Origin: Pseudoips prasinana
Taxonomy: Eukaryota; Arthropoda; Insecta; Lepidoptera; Nolidae
Direction: 5' to 3'
DNA: 64,000 nucleotides
NCBI GenBank assembly: GCA_951640165.1
Contig: OX621245.1
Location: 20,638,330 to 20,702,329 of the forward strand
In this document: positions 36,155 to 47,109 of the stretch, one piece after another
Layout: each line of letters opens with the position of its first letter
Position numbering within the stretch: position 1 is the first letter of the stretch
The notes under the pieces: generated by a model
Database searches by the model: none
Told to the model about the DNA's origin: nothing
The model's input: the letters and a program-made list of their open reading frames with translations, nothing else
Made by a program: the position numbers and the translations under genes

Positions 36155-36625
36155 CAAGAATCACGTTTCATCATATCGGCCGAAAGACGTCCTCTGCTGG
36201 ACAAAGGCCTCCTCCAAGAAACTCCACAATAGCTGGCCATGCGCTCCCCGCATCCCGACGAACTTGTGCGGGTCGGTCCATCTTGCAGGGGGCCTGCCCA
36301 CGCTGCGTCTTCCGGTTCGTGGTCGCCACTCGAGAACGTTTCTGCCCCATCGGCCGTCGAGTGTTCCACGAGCTATGTGCCCTGCCCACTGCCACTTTAG
36401 TATGGCAATTCTTTGGGCTATGTCGGCTACTTTGGTTCGCCTGCGTATCTCAGCATTTCTGATTCGAGCTCGCAGGGAAACTCCAAGCATAGCCCTTTCC
36501 ATTGCTCTTTGGGTGACCTTGAGCCGCCTGATAATTCCCATAGTGAGCGACCACGTCTCTGTTCCGTAAGTCATCACTGGCAAGCACTGGTCGAAGACTT
36601 TCGACTTGAGACACTGTAATACATA
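36155..36625 (-). pseudogene. RTE-type LINE reverse-transcriptase C-terminus
   Basis: Reading leftwards from about 36625: LKSKVFDQCLPVMTYGTETW, then LKVTQRAMERAMLGVSL, RIRNAEIRRRTKVADIAQRI, LKWQWAGHIAR, DGRWGRNVLEWRPRTGRRSV and GRPPARWTD. This is the C-terminal region of RTE-type ORF proteins, still open over about 150 codons. It stops at ATCATATCGG and runs into the tail seen at other sites. The 5' two thirds of such an element, from a different copy, lie at 47384-49160. Confidence 0.88.
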
Positions 36626-36640
36626 TCTTGGTACAAATAA

Positions 36641-36871
36641 CACACTGCCATCGGATCTCAAACTAGGCAAAGCCAGTGCTATGGTAACCAGTCAATTGAC
36701 AAACATACTTATATATTTCAAAATACATACATATTATAGATAAGTAACACCCAAACACAGAACAAATCATCGTGTTCATCACACAAAGATTTGTTACGGG
36801 CGGGAATCGAACCCACGACCTCTGGCTTAGCAGTCAGGGTCACTAACCACTAGACCAGTAACAGTTCCGAT
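36641..36871 (-). mobile_element. tRNA-derived SINE, family D, near full length
   Basis: Head at the right with GGCGGGAATCGAACCCACGA and GTCACTAACCACTAGACCAG. Body at the left with CACTGCCATCGGATCTCAAA. The body module resembles that of family A. Confidence 0.85.
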
Positions 36872-36879
36872 ATACTTAT

Positions 36880-37478
36880 CGAAAAATGTTGCCTAAATTC
36901 AATCAATACATAGATAAGATAATCATCATATCACAAATGTCCCGAGTGAATGACCAACCTAACCTATTTATTTTGGTTTTATTCATTTTATGGCTATCAG
37001 ATTTATTATGTCATAAAAACTACGGTAATCTTGAGTAGGAATCGTCATGTAATTAATTTACAAATATTATTTTATTTTAAATTAATTATGTATGCACGTG
37101 CTATAATTAAGATATTCTGCAAATGAAATACAGAGGTAAAATAGAGACAAAGGGAACTCGGTGTAATACATGGAAAAGTTAAAAGTAATTTCATTGCGTT
37201 ACAATTTTGCTTTTAAATTGTTTTACGTAACCGCTTTCATAATCGCTTTTCGGCGTAGCAGGAAATGTTTGTAATTAATATTTATTAATTTAAGTAAATT
37301 GCATTTTGTTTTTATGTTCTTTTAAATTAATTATTACCTAGACTTCAGACCAACTCGAAAATCACTATACATTATAGGATTATTAGCATTTATGAACGCT
37401 CTGGTAATATTTTCCCGATTCGGGCCAACCAATGGAGATGTTAGGATTTTTCTGTTAGGATATCTTCCCAGAATAAGC
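36880..37478. other. No recognisable gene
   Basis: AT-rich sequence with nothing assigned. Confidence 0.4.
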
Positions 37479-37479
37479 C

Positions 37480-37654
37480 CGGTGTCTGGAAGCTGACGGG
37501 GTTATACCCCCGTGCCTTGGAGAGCATGTAAAGTCATCGGTTCTGTTCCTGTAGTCCTATCGGTCGTCAACTATCTGTCCCATTGGATAATGAGAGAGAG
37601 AGGAATAGGAATTGCACCTGTGTTTGCGCACACACTTGTGAACTATAATATGTC
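37480..37654 (+). repeat. Interspersed repeat of unknown class
   Basis: CCCCCGTGCCTTGGAGAGCA, CGGTTCTGTTCCTGTAGTCC and CCCATTGGATAATGAGAGAG form a sentence that I associate with a common lepidopteran repeat. It joins directly to a reversed LINE tail at 37655. Confidence 0.5.
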
Positions 37655-37925
37655 CCGCATACAATACAATACAAATACTCTTTATTGTACACCAAGATTT
37701 ACATGTAAAGTAAACAGTTAGTTTAAATATAGTAAAAACAATGGGCGGTCTTATAGCTATCTGCGATCTCTTCCAGACAAACCTTAATAATAGAATGGCT
37801 AGATGTATATATATAGCGACGGTCGCCCTTTAATACTTCCACCGGATCCAATGCGCCTCACCTGAGAAGACCCAGCGAAACACACAGCGGGTTCATCTAC
37901 TACTGGTTTCAACCCGACGCCATAC
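37655..37925 (-). repeat. LINE 3' ends, reversed
   Basis: ATACAATACAATACAAATAC (simple-repeat tail) followed by TCTTTATTGTACACC and CTCTTCCAGACAAACC. From 37806 the sequence becomes CCACCGGATCCAATGCGCC, as at 28165-28300. Confidence 0.6.
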
Positions 37926-37945
37926 CCGAAATTATATAAAAAAAT

Positions 37946-38315
37946 AATATCCTGACACATTATTCATACACGGCCATCTGATGCCAAACTAAGCAGAGCT
38001 TGCACTACAGAACTTATATACCACTTTATACTTGTAAATAAATTCATTCATTTTCCACTGTATGGAACCAATTAACTGCGAAGTTATATCCGATCCGGTA
38101 TGATAGGCGGGCAGGCAACGCACTTGTGGCTCCTGTGGTGTTGCGAGTGCCCATGGGCGGCGATGATCACTTGCTCGTTCGCCTTGCTATTATATAAAAA
38201 TAAAAGATATTTGTATTGATAATAACACTCAGACTCAGGATATAAATTGTTGTGAGTCTGGATGTTCTTTGTGTCTGTCATTACATATCTGTAAAGTACC
38301 GCGCGACACAGAGTA
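37946..38315. repeat. Chimera of three repeat scraps
   Basis: SINE A body at 37946-38050 (minus). GGCAACGCACTTGTGGCTCC and GAGTGCCCATGGGCGGCGAT at 38108-38210 (plus) as at 55945-56067. SINE C tail at 38240-38315 (plus) with GTGAGTCTGGATGTTC and CCGCGCGACACAGAG. Confidence 0.65.
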
Positions 38316-38321
38316 TCACTA

Positions 38322-38370
38322 TGAAGTGCGAGCGTGGTCTTATTTTAAATAAGACCACGCTCGCACTTCA
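38322..38370. repeat. Near-perfect 49-bp palindrome
   Basis: TGAAGTGCGAGCGTGGTCTT is mirrored around one central base, giving 24-bp arms. It sits between a SINE C tail and the start of the repeat at 38371. Confidence 0.9.
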
Positions 38371-38945
38371 AAACCGGCCAAGTGCGAGTCGGACTCGCCT
38401 ATGAAGGGTTCCGTAGTAGCAAGTATTTCAGTTGATTAAATGAAAGGTAAATTGTGGTTTACGATTTATGACGTATTAAAAAAAACTACTTACTAGATCT
38501 CGTTCAAACCAATTTTCGTTGATAGTTTATATAGTAATTTACATCATATATTTTTTTTAGTTTTATCATTCTCTTATTTTAGGAGTTACAGGGGGGGGAC
38601 ACTCATATTACCACTTTGGAAGTGTCTCTCGTGCAAACTATTCAGTTTAGAAAAAAATGATATTAGAAACGTCAATATCATTTTTGAAGACCTATCCATA
38701 GATAACCCACATGTATAGGTACGATGAAAAAAAAATTCGAGTTCCAGTTTTATGTATGGGGAACCCCCAAAATTATTGTTTTATTTCTATCTTAATACGG
38801 TTCACAGAATACATCTACGTACCAAGTTTCAACACTACAACTCTTATAGTTCTGGAAAAAAGTGACTGTGACATACGGACGGACAGACAGACATGACGAA
38901 TCTATAAGGGTTCCGTTTTTTTTGCCATTTGGCTACGGAACCCTA
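38371..38945 (+). repeat. ~0.6 kb repeat, GGCCAAGTGCGAGTCGGACT type, copy 1
   Basis: Runs from CCGGCCAAGTGCGAGTCGGA to TTTGGCTACGGAACCC. It has no coding frame. The whole length recurs inverted at 40437-41037. It is a widespread type in Lepidoptera as I know it, of unsettled class. Confidence 0.8.
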
Positions 38946-39112
38946 AAATCCATATAATTATTACTTGTAGTAAAATAAAACAGTGTAAAATTTCTTAGTT
39001 GTTAAGTTATTTATGTGGAATCTTCCAGCGGAGTAGAAATACTTACGATATAAATAATTCTCTAAGCTTTTGGGTTAGCACTTAAGCTAATGCGGTTAAT
39101 TATCGACATTAG

Positions 39113-39292
39113 TTATACAGGGTCGCACCGGAGCAGCATACCCTCGTTCCCGGGGCTCCCCCTATCAGGCGCCAGAAGAAGTCCACGGCAGGTTAGGTTT
39201 AGTCGGTGCGAGTCCGACATACCCACCCGCAGACACTTTTTGCGGGTGGCATGCGTAGGCATTCCCCCTGCCTAATCAAAAAAAAAAAAAAG
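39113..39292 (+). repeat. R1-type LINE 3' end with poly-A
   Basis: TTTAGTCGGTGCGAGTCCGA and CATACCCACCCGCAGA match the 3'UTR at 17053-17090. The end is CCCTGCCTAATC followed by A13. The part before 39190 is GC-rich and not identified. Confidence 0.7.
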
Positions 39293-39294
39293 GG

Positions 39295-40175
39295 TCACTT
39301 GTAAAACACCAACAACCTAGCAAGACTAAATAGCTAACACTATAATCAACAACTTTTGTTTTACAACTTTTAGTATTTTATTAGATTTTTCTTTCGTGCA
39401 AAAATAAGTATTCATTTAATTTTCAGCTGGATATCTTTAACTCTACGTGCATCGCAAATATTACGTAAGCATACGGTATCCAAATTTACCTACATCACGC
39501 TGTAAAATTCTGAATCTGGCAAAAAGTGTTATTATTATTAGCAACGCGAGCCGAGCGTCGTATGAATGAAACATAGACCTACAAAAAAACTCATAAATAT
39601 TTATTTTTATATGTATTGAGTTAAGGCCGAACTCGTATAATAAAATTTTGCTTATTATGTTAGCTATCTGGCTTTTACAAGTAACCCTATTTAATGTCCA
39701 GTTTACCTCATTAAGGGAGAAACTGCAATTTGTTAGTATTAAACCCCGATTTTTCGCACTTTCTAATATATTCTTAATAGTAATATAAAGAAGATACATA
39801 AAATTGTTCGGTTAGTGGTAAACTTGAAGTGTAAAATTCCAAGTGAACGACAGATCAATATAAAGTAAACTTTTATATTTTAAAGTATTACAGATAAATA
39901 ATATCGTTCTACTGAATATGTATTTTTAATTCTACGTTCAGGAAAATTGCATAATATTATATTATATTGTTTTAAGCATTCTGTCTGGTCAGTTTGCGTA
40001 TCTGTTGATTTTGCTTAAGTTATAAAATAAGAAAAGCAATTATTAAAATGTAGTTAATTAAATATAAAAGTAAACTGAGTACATTATTATATGTAACTAG
40101 ATCGAAGCTTATGCAATATGGCAACAAGCAAAACAGCGATGAACTTGATTCTCCATCTCATCCCGTGGTGGGTCT
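39295..40175. other. No recognisable gene
   Basis: AT-rich sequence. A 112-codon minus-strand open frame (39799-39461) has no motif and no coding bias. Confidence 0.4.
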
Positions 40176-40179
40176 AAAT

Positions 40180-40275
40180 CGTTGCGCAGGAATACCCAAC
40201 ATAGCTGGCAGCAGCGTCTGTCCGCAAACTATGCCCATCATACTGCAATCATCAACCCACTGCCAAGCGTGGAGT
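40180..40275 (+). repeat. RTE-type LINE 5' scrap
   Basis: GGCAGCAGCGTCTGTCCGC and ATCATACTGCAATCATCAAC parallel the 5' region of the RTE copies at 47398 and 23805. Short and diverged. Confidence 0.5.
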
Positions 40276-40314
40276 ACCTATATTAGATTCTTAGGGAGGT
40301 ACTTACTGACTTAA

Positions 40315-40363
40315 CGTATGGGCAGTGGTTACCCTAGGCCCTAGGGTCACCACTGCCCATACG
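40315..40363. repeat. Hairpin of two facing repeat tails
   Basis: CGTATGGGCAGTGGTTACCC is followed by its mirror GGGTCACCACTGCCCATACG with 2-4 nt between. GGGTAACCACTGCCCATACG is the end of the tail repeat seen at 15320 and 45560, so two such ends face each other. Confidence 0.85.
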
Positions 40364-40436
40364 ATAGTTCCAAAGAAGGTTCGAGAGCTTCCACTAATAC
40401 AAATGAAAAGAGCACTAAAACAGTGGCTTTTAAGTA

Positions 40437-41037
40437 ATAAAAGGCAAAAAACGGAACCCTTATAGATTCGTCATGTCCGTCTGTCTGTCTGTCTGTCCGT
40501 CCGTATGACACTGCCACTTTATTCCGAAACAATAAGAACTGTACTGTTGAAACTTGGCAAGTAGATATATTCTGTGAACCGCATTAAGATTTGTACACAA
40601 AAATAGAAAAATAATAATAATTTTGAGGGGGAACCCTCAAAATTATACATAGAACTGAAACTCAAAAACATTTTTTTCATCGTACCCATACATGTGCGGT
40701 ATCTATGGATAGGTATTTAAAAATGATATAGAGGTTCCTAATATAATTTTTTTCAAAACTGAATAGTTTGGGCGAGAGACACTTCCAAAGTGGAAAAATG
40801 AGTGCCCCCCCCCCCCCCTGTAACTTCTAAAATAAAGAATGATAATACTAAAAAGAATATATGATGTACATTACCATGTAAACTAACAACGAAAATTGGT
40901 TTGAACGAGATCTAGTAAGTAGTTTTTTGTTAATGCGTCATAAATCGTAAACCGCAATTTACCTTTCATTTAATTAACAGAAATACTTGCTGCTGCGGAA
41001 CCCTTCATGGGCGAGTCCGACTCGCACTTCGCCGGTT
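40437..41037 (-). repeat. ~0.6 kb repeat, GGCCAAGTGCGAGTCGGACT type, copy 2
   Basis: Inverted copy of 38371-38945: GGCAAAAAACGGAACCCTTA at the left and GAGTCCGACTCGCACTTCGC at the right. A C13 run near 40806 is matched by a G9 run in the other copy. Confidence 0.8.
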
Positions 41038-41304
41038 ATTATAATTTAAAAGAATTCTTTGACCACAGGATATGTTGATGTTTATTTTATAGTGACTACG
41101 ATGTTGACATGGATACTAATATAGATGACATTCTTATTATTATTTTTATATTATTATTTTTTTGAACAACGTATTAGAATATTACAATTAATGTTAGATG
41201 TACATAAATTGATAAAATTTTGCTTGTCATTGTCGACAAAATAATATGTGAAACAGTAATTGAGATGACTATAAAATCTTGTCTGTACCATATTTTGAGC
41301 GAAA

Positions 41305-41455
41305 TAAAGATTACTTACTTACTACTTACTTACTTACTGAGTTGTTCAAGCCGACAAGTCGGCCTCCGACATGGCTTATCGACTGCTGCCTAGTGACTAC
41401 AACCAGGACCGACGGCTTACCGTGCCTTCCGAAGTACGGAGTTGCTCAGAAATTA
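41305..41455 (-). repeat. AAGT-type retroposon tail
   Basis: TTACTTACTTACTGAGTTGT followed by TCGGCCTCCGACATGGCTTA and GACCGACGGCTTACCGTGCC. It is the reverse of the tail at 45437-45590. Confidence 0.65.
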
Positions 41456-41504
41456 AAAGGTTATAGTCCAGCTGTGAAAGTCATTCGGCTGACATAACAA
41501 TGAT

Positions 41505-42220
41505 GATGTCAAAGTCAAAGTAAAAATCATTTATTCCCTAAAAATTATATATTTATGTGGAATCGTCATATTTTGATTTATGTGGAATCGTTATATCGAA
41601 TGTGAAGATCTACTTACAGTTTCTGAGCCAGTAAAGTAACTCAAATCCGTCTAATTCTATCCAGTATGCCCATTGCGCTTAGAGCGAGCTCCCGTGAACC
41701 ATCCGAATATAATAATATCGAGGTACATATCGCTTGTTTGTTGCAACACTGTCATAACTAAAAAAACGTAATTTTTCAGGAGAGCGATTTTAAAGATTTA
41801 ATTTGAGTTACACATCTAAATTACAAATAAAGTACTTGCAAGCCGTATGTGATAGATTTGTTCATTACTGTACTTGTAAAGGCATGTACTAAAATATATA
41901 TAAATATTGTCTTTGTCTAGTAATAAATAAAAAACGAGAAGTAGTCCCCACTTGTGTCTTTGTTGCAGAAAATAAATAAATCTTAAAAGTATTTTCCCAA
42001 AATAGGTCATTCTTACACCACAAACATATGCGAAAGTTTAACAAAATTTGTTAGTTAAACAAATAATGACACTAATGCAGAAAAGGTTGAATTCATTTTA
42101 AAGAAATAAAACAGTTTCTACAGGTTTTAACCATTATTCTTAAGTTGCAAAATAAAGAAAAATAATCAACTTTATATAAATCTTCTAGTATTTTACCTAC
42201 GTACTTATTAGAAAAACATT
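41505..42220. other. No gene; LINE tail scrap at the left
   Basis: TGATGTCAAAGTCAAAGTAA at 41505 looks like a LINE tail, and AT-rich sequence follows. Confidence 0.4.
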
Positions 42221-42221
42221 A

Positions 42222-43490
42222 GGTAGGGGAAAAAGTCATTTCGCATTCTAGTATGTATGAACTTGTCATAAAATCTCTTTGGCTATACTTATTTGTATCT
42301 GGCTGGTTTTGGTATCATTGAAAGTTTAATTTTTAAAGAGCATAATTCCAAATGTAAATTAGGAAAATGTGTGTTTTCATTTGTTTTTCGTACTGTCAAG
42401 ATGAGTGAATGAATGAAAAAATTCGATTCATTAAAAATTTACTACAAAAAAATTAAAATGCAACGCAAGCCCCGAAAAACTTTTGCGATGTTTATGGACC
42501 TAGTGCAGTATCTGTGAGAGTAGCAAAAAATTGATTTAAGCGTTTTCAATCCGGACATGTTGATGTAAAAGATGCACGTCGCTCTGTTGCCCTATTACGG
42601 ATAAAATGAATGCCATTTCTGAAAAAGTGGAGCAAGATCGGCATGTCAGTAGTTAACGACGTAGCTGAAGAACTGGAAATTGACCACAAAACAGTTTTGG
42701 CGCATTTGAAAAAAAACTGGGTACACATAAAAGCTCGATATGTGGGTACCTCACGAGCTCACTGAAAGAAACCTAATGAAACGTGGTCTCATTTGTGATT
42801 ATCTATTAAGACTTGAATGAAACCGAACCATTTTTGAAGAAGCTGATAACTGGTGATGAAATGTGGATCACGTGTGACAATAACGTCCGCAAAAGGTCGT
42901 GGTCAAAGGCCGGTCAGGCTTCACAGACTATGGTGAAACCCGAGTTAACTCACAACCAGGTGATGCTGGGTGTGTTGTGGGATTGTAAGGGCATTGTTAA
43001 TTATGAGCTGTTACTACCAGGCAGGACCATCGATTCTGAACTCTACTGCGAACAACTGATCAGACTAAAGCAAGAAGTTGAGAGAAAGCGGCCGGAATTA
43101 ATCAACAGAAAGGGTGTGCTTTTTCATCATGATAACGCTAGACCTCACACATCTTTAGCCACTCAGCAAAAATTAAGAGAGTTTGGCTGGGAGGTGTTAA
43201 TGCATCCGCCGTATAATCCTGACCTTGCACCTTTAGACTTCCACCTGTTTCGGTCTCTTCAGAATTCTTTAGGCAGTGTCAGGTTAACATCACGAGAGGA
43301 CTGCCAAAACCACGTGTTGCAGTATTTTGATCAGAAGTCCCAAAATTTCTATAGCAATGGGATCATGTCCCTACCTACAAGATGGCAAAAAGTTATCGAA
43401 CAAAATGGTAACTACATACTTTACTTAAATGTAAATAAACAATTTTAATATTGATTTGAATTTTCTTAAAAAATGCGAAGTAACTAGTCA
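42222..43490 (+). mobile_element. mariner element, decayed, second subfamily
   Basis: The left end has AAAAAGTCATTTCGCATT and the right end AAAATGCGAAGTAACT, partly matching inverted repeats (best over the inner ~12 bp). The outer edge is uncertain by a few bases. The transposase N-terminal half is full of stops. The C-terminal half is open (42813-43448). It belongs to a different mariner lineage from the copy at 2558-3845, judging by ends and protein. Confidence 0.8.
42813..43448 (+). pseudogene. mariner transposase, C-terminal half
   Basis: About 211 open codons with all three catalytic acidic residues in place: LITGDEMWITCDN, FHHDNARPHTS and PPYNPDLAPLDFHLFRSLQ (second and third D separated by 34 residues). 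It ends LPTRWQKVIEQNGNYI before the stop at 43446-43448. The DNA-binding N-terminal part (about 42404-42810) is recognisable only in pieces, with stops and frameshifts (for instance a WVP-like stretch around 42740). The enzyme is dead. Confidence 0.88.
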
Positions 43491-43920
43491 TTAGAACTAT
43501 TGCCTTCTGTATCGTGTATTCTACTTATCGTAGGTCCGTAATCGCTATCTCTATCAGAATCATCACATTCTTCTTCGGGTTCAAATAAAGGTGGTTTACT
43601 AGTAGAAGCTGTGAAAAAAAATAAAATGGTAAAAGTAAGAAATTATCCTATAAAGTAATTTGTATAAATTCTTGGCGATGAATGTGCCCTTATCCTGCAA
43701 TGACGGATTTTTTTGCTTTTGAGTGCTTCTGTTCTCAAACTCCGTTTCGTCTTCGCTTGATGTACTAGATGAATTAGATGAACTTGAAGAATTAGAGCTG
43801 GATGAAACAGAGGATTATGCCAATGTCAGGGCAGTTGTGGTATTGTTACTTCCGGTAATGGAATTTATTTCTCCATGTCTGCGCTTTATTTTGCCTCAAT
43901 AAGATTAACTAATAATCGCC
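43484..43920 (-). pseudogene. Decayed Ser-rich acidic coding fragment
   Basis: On the minus strand, a stretch at about 43665-43835 reads as a Ser/Asn tract followed by TSSEDETEFENRSTQKQKNP. After a TTTTTTTTCACAG acceptor-like site, a second open piece (43608-43484) reads KPPLFEPEEECDDSDRDSDY and then SRIHDTEGNSSND before a stop at the mariner edge. Upstream, ATGGAGAAATAA near 43877 looks like a start broken by a one-base loss. No good GT donor is visible between the two pieces. Function unknown. It may be a transposon-borne protein or a dead host gene cut by the mariner. Confidence 0.35.
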
Positions 43921-43924
43921 CGCG

Positions 43925-44560
43925 CGACGCTGAGAACAAATAGGAGAGAAACAATTAACACCAAAATAATATTTTGTTTGTTGCAATAGTAACATAAATC
44001 ATAATAATACTAAAATATTCTGAATGTTTTCTGTTAGAACGGTATAATTCAAAATATGACTTTTAGTTTTCAACATTGAAATGCATTGTTATTATTACAA
44101 TAATGACTTAACGATAAATAATAAAAAAACACCCTTAGTTTTACGTGCAATAGCGTCATTTTGTTTAATAATACAAAACAATTTAACTCAGTTTATGTTG
44201 CAATAGTGTCATAATACAAAATAATTCCATATTGTACAAAATGATTAATGTGAGAATAGCTCTTACCATATGTTACAAAAACGTATTAACTCCAAATATG
44301 ACGTCCTTGAGAAACACGATGCGTGCTTCTGCGTCGACCACTTTTGAGTAACTGAGATAGCACTATATTGAAACAAACGAATGCCCTCTCTATGAGCGTG
44401 CAAAAACGACATGTGTAGCCACCTAGCGGATTCGTGTGGAAGGATCTTTATGCCATTCTAGTACTAAAAAATATACTAATCAAAGAGTATTTTTTTCACA
44501 TAATCCGAAAATTCCGTGTTTTTGAGATATGTCACTCTTGCAATAAACAAGCGATATACA
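43925..44560. other. No recognisable gene
   Basis: AT-rich sequence. If the fragment to the left is real, this is its 5' flank; CCACCTAGCGG lies at about 44420. Confidence 0.4.
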
Positions 44561-44784
44561 TACACGGCTATCTGATCCCAAATTAAGCAGACCTTGCACT
44601 ATGGAAATCAGATAACTGATATACAACAGTTCTTTTGTAAATACATACTTATATAGATTATAACACCCAGCCACAGGACAAACAGACATTTTCATGCACA
44701 CAAATATCTGTCCTGGGTGGGAATCGAACCCAAGACCTGTGGCGTGAAAGGCAAGCATTTACCAACCACGCCAACTGGCCCGTC
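44561..44784 (-). mobile_element. SINE family A, near full length
   Basis: CACGGCTATCTGATCCCAAA at the left and GGTGGGAATCGAACCCAAGA at the right, with the family A-box complement CCAACCACGCCAACTGGCC. Confidence 0.85.
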
Positions 44785-45214
44785 ATATAATCGGCGAAAT
44801 TATACACCTAGAGTGCCTCCTTGTTTCAGGTATTCGGCTGTAGTCATTAGACACCAGTCGTTGAGCCATGTCAAAGAACTACTCAGCAACTTGATCAACT
44901 CTCACCGTGAATTGCATGGTACAGGGATTTAATACCCGACGCTGCACGCGTGGACAAAAACCTAGTAGGTAAACTTAGATAACGACAATAGACTACGAAT
45001 GAATAAAAATAGCGATATTATAGTTTTAAATTTTTATATCGGGTGTACAAGTAAAGAAAGAGTAATTTAAAAGTGCCCGGTTGCAATATCGTAATACCAC
45101 AAGCAGTATGTATTCTAGACACAATAGCTAAATAATGCCATTCACCACTTATTGGCAGTTTGCCACTTGTATTTGTCATACTTTTACCTACCTTTATAGT
45201 AATATCCTCTACAA

Positions 45215-45590
45215 GATGGACAGATGATCTGGTGAGGGTCACTGGATGCCGCTGTGTGTGGGTAGATAAAGACCGGCAATTGTGGAGAACTTTGTCCAGC
45301 ATTTTTCGGTTGATATGATAATGATGATATGTATTACAATTGGTATAAGGCGCTCTCACCGGTACGTAAGTGATTTTCGAGGTTAAGCAACTAGGCTCAC
45401 GGTCAGTCCATAGATGGGTGACAGCCAAAATGGTTTAACCTCTGGACGTCTCCGTGGTTCAGAGGGCACGTTAAGCTGTCGGTCCCGGTTGTAGCTATTG
45501 GGCAACAGTCGTTAGGCCAGGCCTATTGGGCGACGTGCATAACTCTGACACTAGGGTAACCACTGCCCATACGAAAAGTAAGTATTTGGT
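45215..45590 (+). repeat. RTE 3' scrap and AAGT-type tail
   Basis: GATGGACAGATGATCTGGTG (encoding a W-T-D-D-L-V-R-V-T-G pattern typical of the end of RTE proteins) at 45219-45330, and GGCAACAGTCGTTAGGCC plus GGGTAACCACTGCCCATACG at 45437-45590. Confidence 0.6.
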
Positions 45591-45917
45591 GTATTCAACA
45601 ATGAACTTGTAGTTGAGACGTATGGTTATGGTACCTAAAACCTCAGTATTCACGTTTTCGGCTACGATATCCGTCCCGTACAATTCTTTATGTGACCCAA
45701 TTACATATGTAGTTGTTCTGTATCTTTTGTGTTCGTGGATTGCATCTCTGGAAATTCCACCGTGATACAGGCACTTAATTATTTCCCTAGCACGGGCGTT
45801 GACCTTTTTATATAAAAAAGAAAATGTGGTTCGGGTTTGAATAAAGTCACTAGAAATCACAGGAGATGTGGAAAGGGTCGGCAACGCGTCGGTCATGACA
45901 ATGGGATCGCTGGGTGC

Positions 45918-45978
45918 GTAACGTAGCCTATCAGGCTTGCAGCACAGATGTACTGCAAGCCTGATAAGCTATGGTAAC
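45918..45978. repeat. Hairpin, 14-bp perfect core
   Basis: TATCAGGCTTGCAG and CTGCAAGCCTGATA face each other across 10 nt. Weaker pairing extends outward to GTAAC/GTTAC. Confidence 0.8.
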
Positions 45979-45984
45979 CGGTTA

Positions 45985-47105
45985 TCATCAAGGCCGTTTG
46001 CTTGAGTGCTCACTCGGTAGTATAAAAAAGGACTTTAAAGTTTTTACCCGACTGCGGGACGCAAAGGGTAATGTGTTTATCATCCTATGTATGTATGTAT
46101 GTTCCTTTGAAGCACTATACAGACCAAACGCCTGGACCGATTTTAATGATTCGCACGTCAATCGATTCCTTTCAGTCCGGAAAGTGTCACTAAAGACATG
46201 ACGTTAGTCAAAATTCAATATGGCGACCACTGGACGCCATATTGTGAAAATTTAAAAAAATTAAGTCAACAAACTATGTCATGTGGGGTATCGTTGAATA
46301 GGTATTTAAAAAACATTTTTAGTTTTCTTTCAACATTTTTCGATTTGACCGGCCGTTAGGAGCTATATTGATTTAAAGTTGCGTAACAGCTATACTCACA
46401 TATAGGTTTTAAAACAGTAGAAGATTACGATGAAAAGACGAAAACTTCGTATGACTGTGCGTGTGAGTGTTGATGGACATATACTAAAGTATCTATTAGG
46501 TATATTGGACTACCTAAAGTATCTAACGTCTAACACGGTCGCCCATCTCCAACTTCAAACGATTTAGTACTTAACTTGACTTGAAAAACTATATATACCT
46601 ACCGAAATCGAATTGTTTTAAATGCAATGACAAAGATTTATAGAACAAAGTCCCTTTGGTTGGTGTGAGAATCGAACTATCAGCAACCGAATTTCATGCG
46701 CTTTGTGGACAAGGTAAAATTTAAAGAAAAATGTTACCTTTAATATTATGTTGGGGAGTAACTGTACACAAGTTGCAAGGGACAACTTTGAATCGAGGCG
46801 TTGTCGATCTCAGTTCGTGCATTTTAATTTTGAATTGAATCGAATTTTTCATAATGCCAGGTTAAGTCTTTAGATGGTTTAATATTAGTACTCTGTACCA
46901 CCGCAAGCCACTAAACAATCCTCATGATATCAAATATCTCAATGAAATCACGAGATTGCGAAATTTGCAGTCATAATTATAACAATAACAATGACTGACT
47001 TATGTCTCAGCTTAAAGAGCTGCTTGTATTGATGTGATATTTGGCCCGGATGTTTATTTATTCATTATCATATCACAGATTAAAAAATATAGATTAAAAA
47101 GAAAA
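45985..47105. other. Repeat-like sequence, no gene
   Basis: TTTACCCGACTGCGGGACGC and GGACCGATTTTAATGATTCG (46047-46150) resemble a common non-coding lepidopteran repeat. A GTATGTATGTATGT tract lies inside it. The remainder is AT-rich. Confidence 0.4.
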
Positions 47106-47109
47106 CAGT

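Noticed and set aside
36264..36569. Plus-strand open frame of 101 codons
   Set aside because: Shadow of the RTE protein, which is read on the minus strand with clear family motifs.
39461..39799. Minus-strand open frame of 112 codons
   Set aside because: AT-rich composition, no domain, no splice sites or bias. Treated as chance.
45495..45896. Minus-strand open frame of 133 codons
   Set aside because: Its C-terminal third is the reverse of a known repeat tail (45437-45590). The first part has no motif that I can name, so no gene is called.
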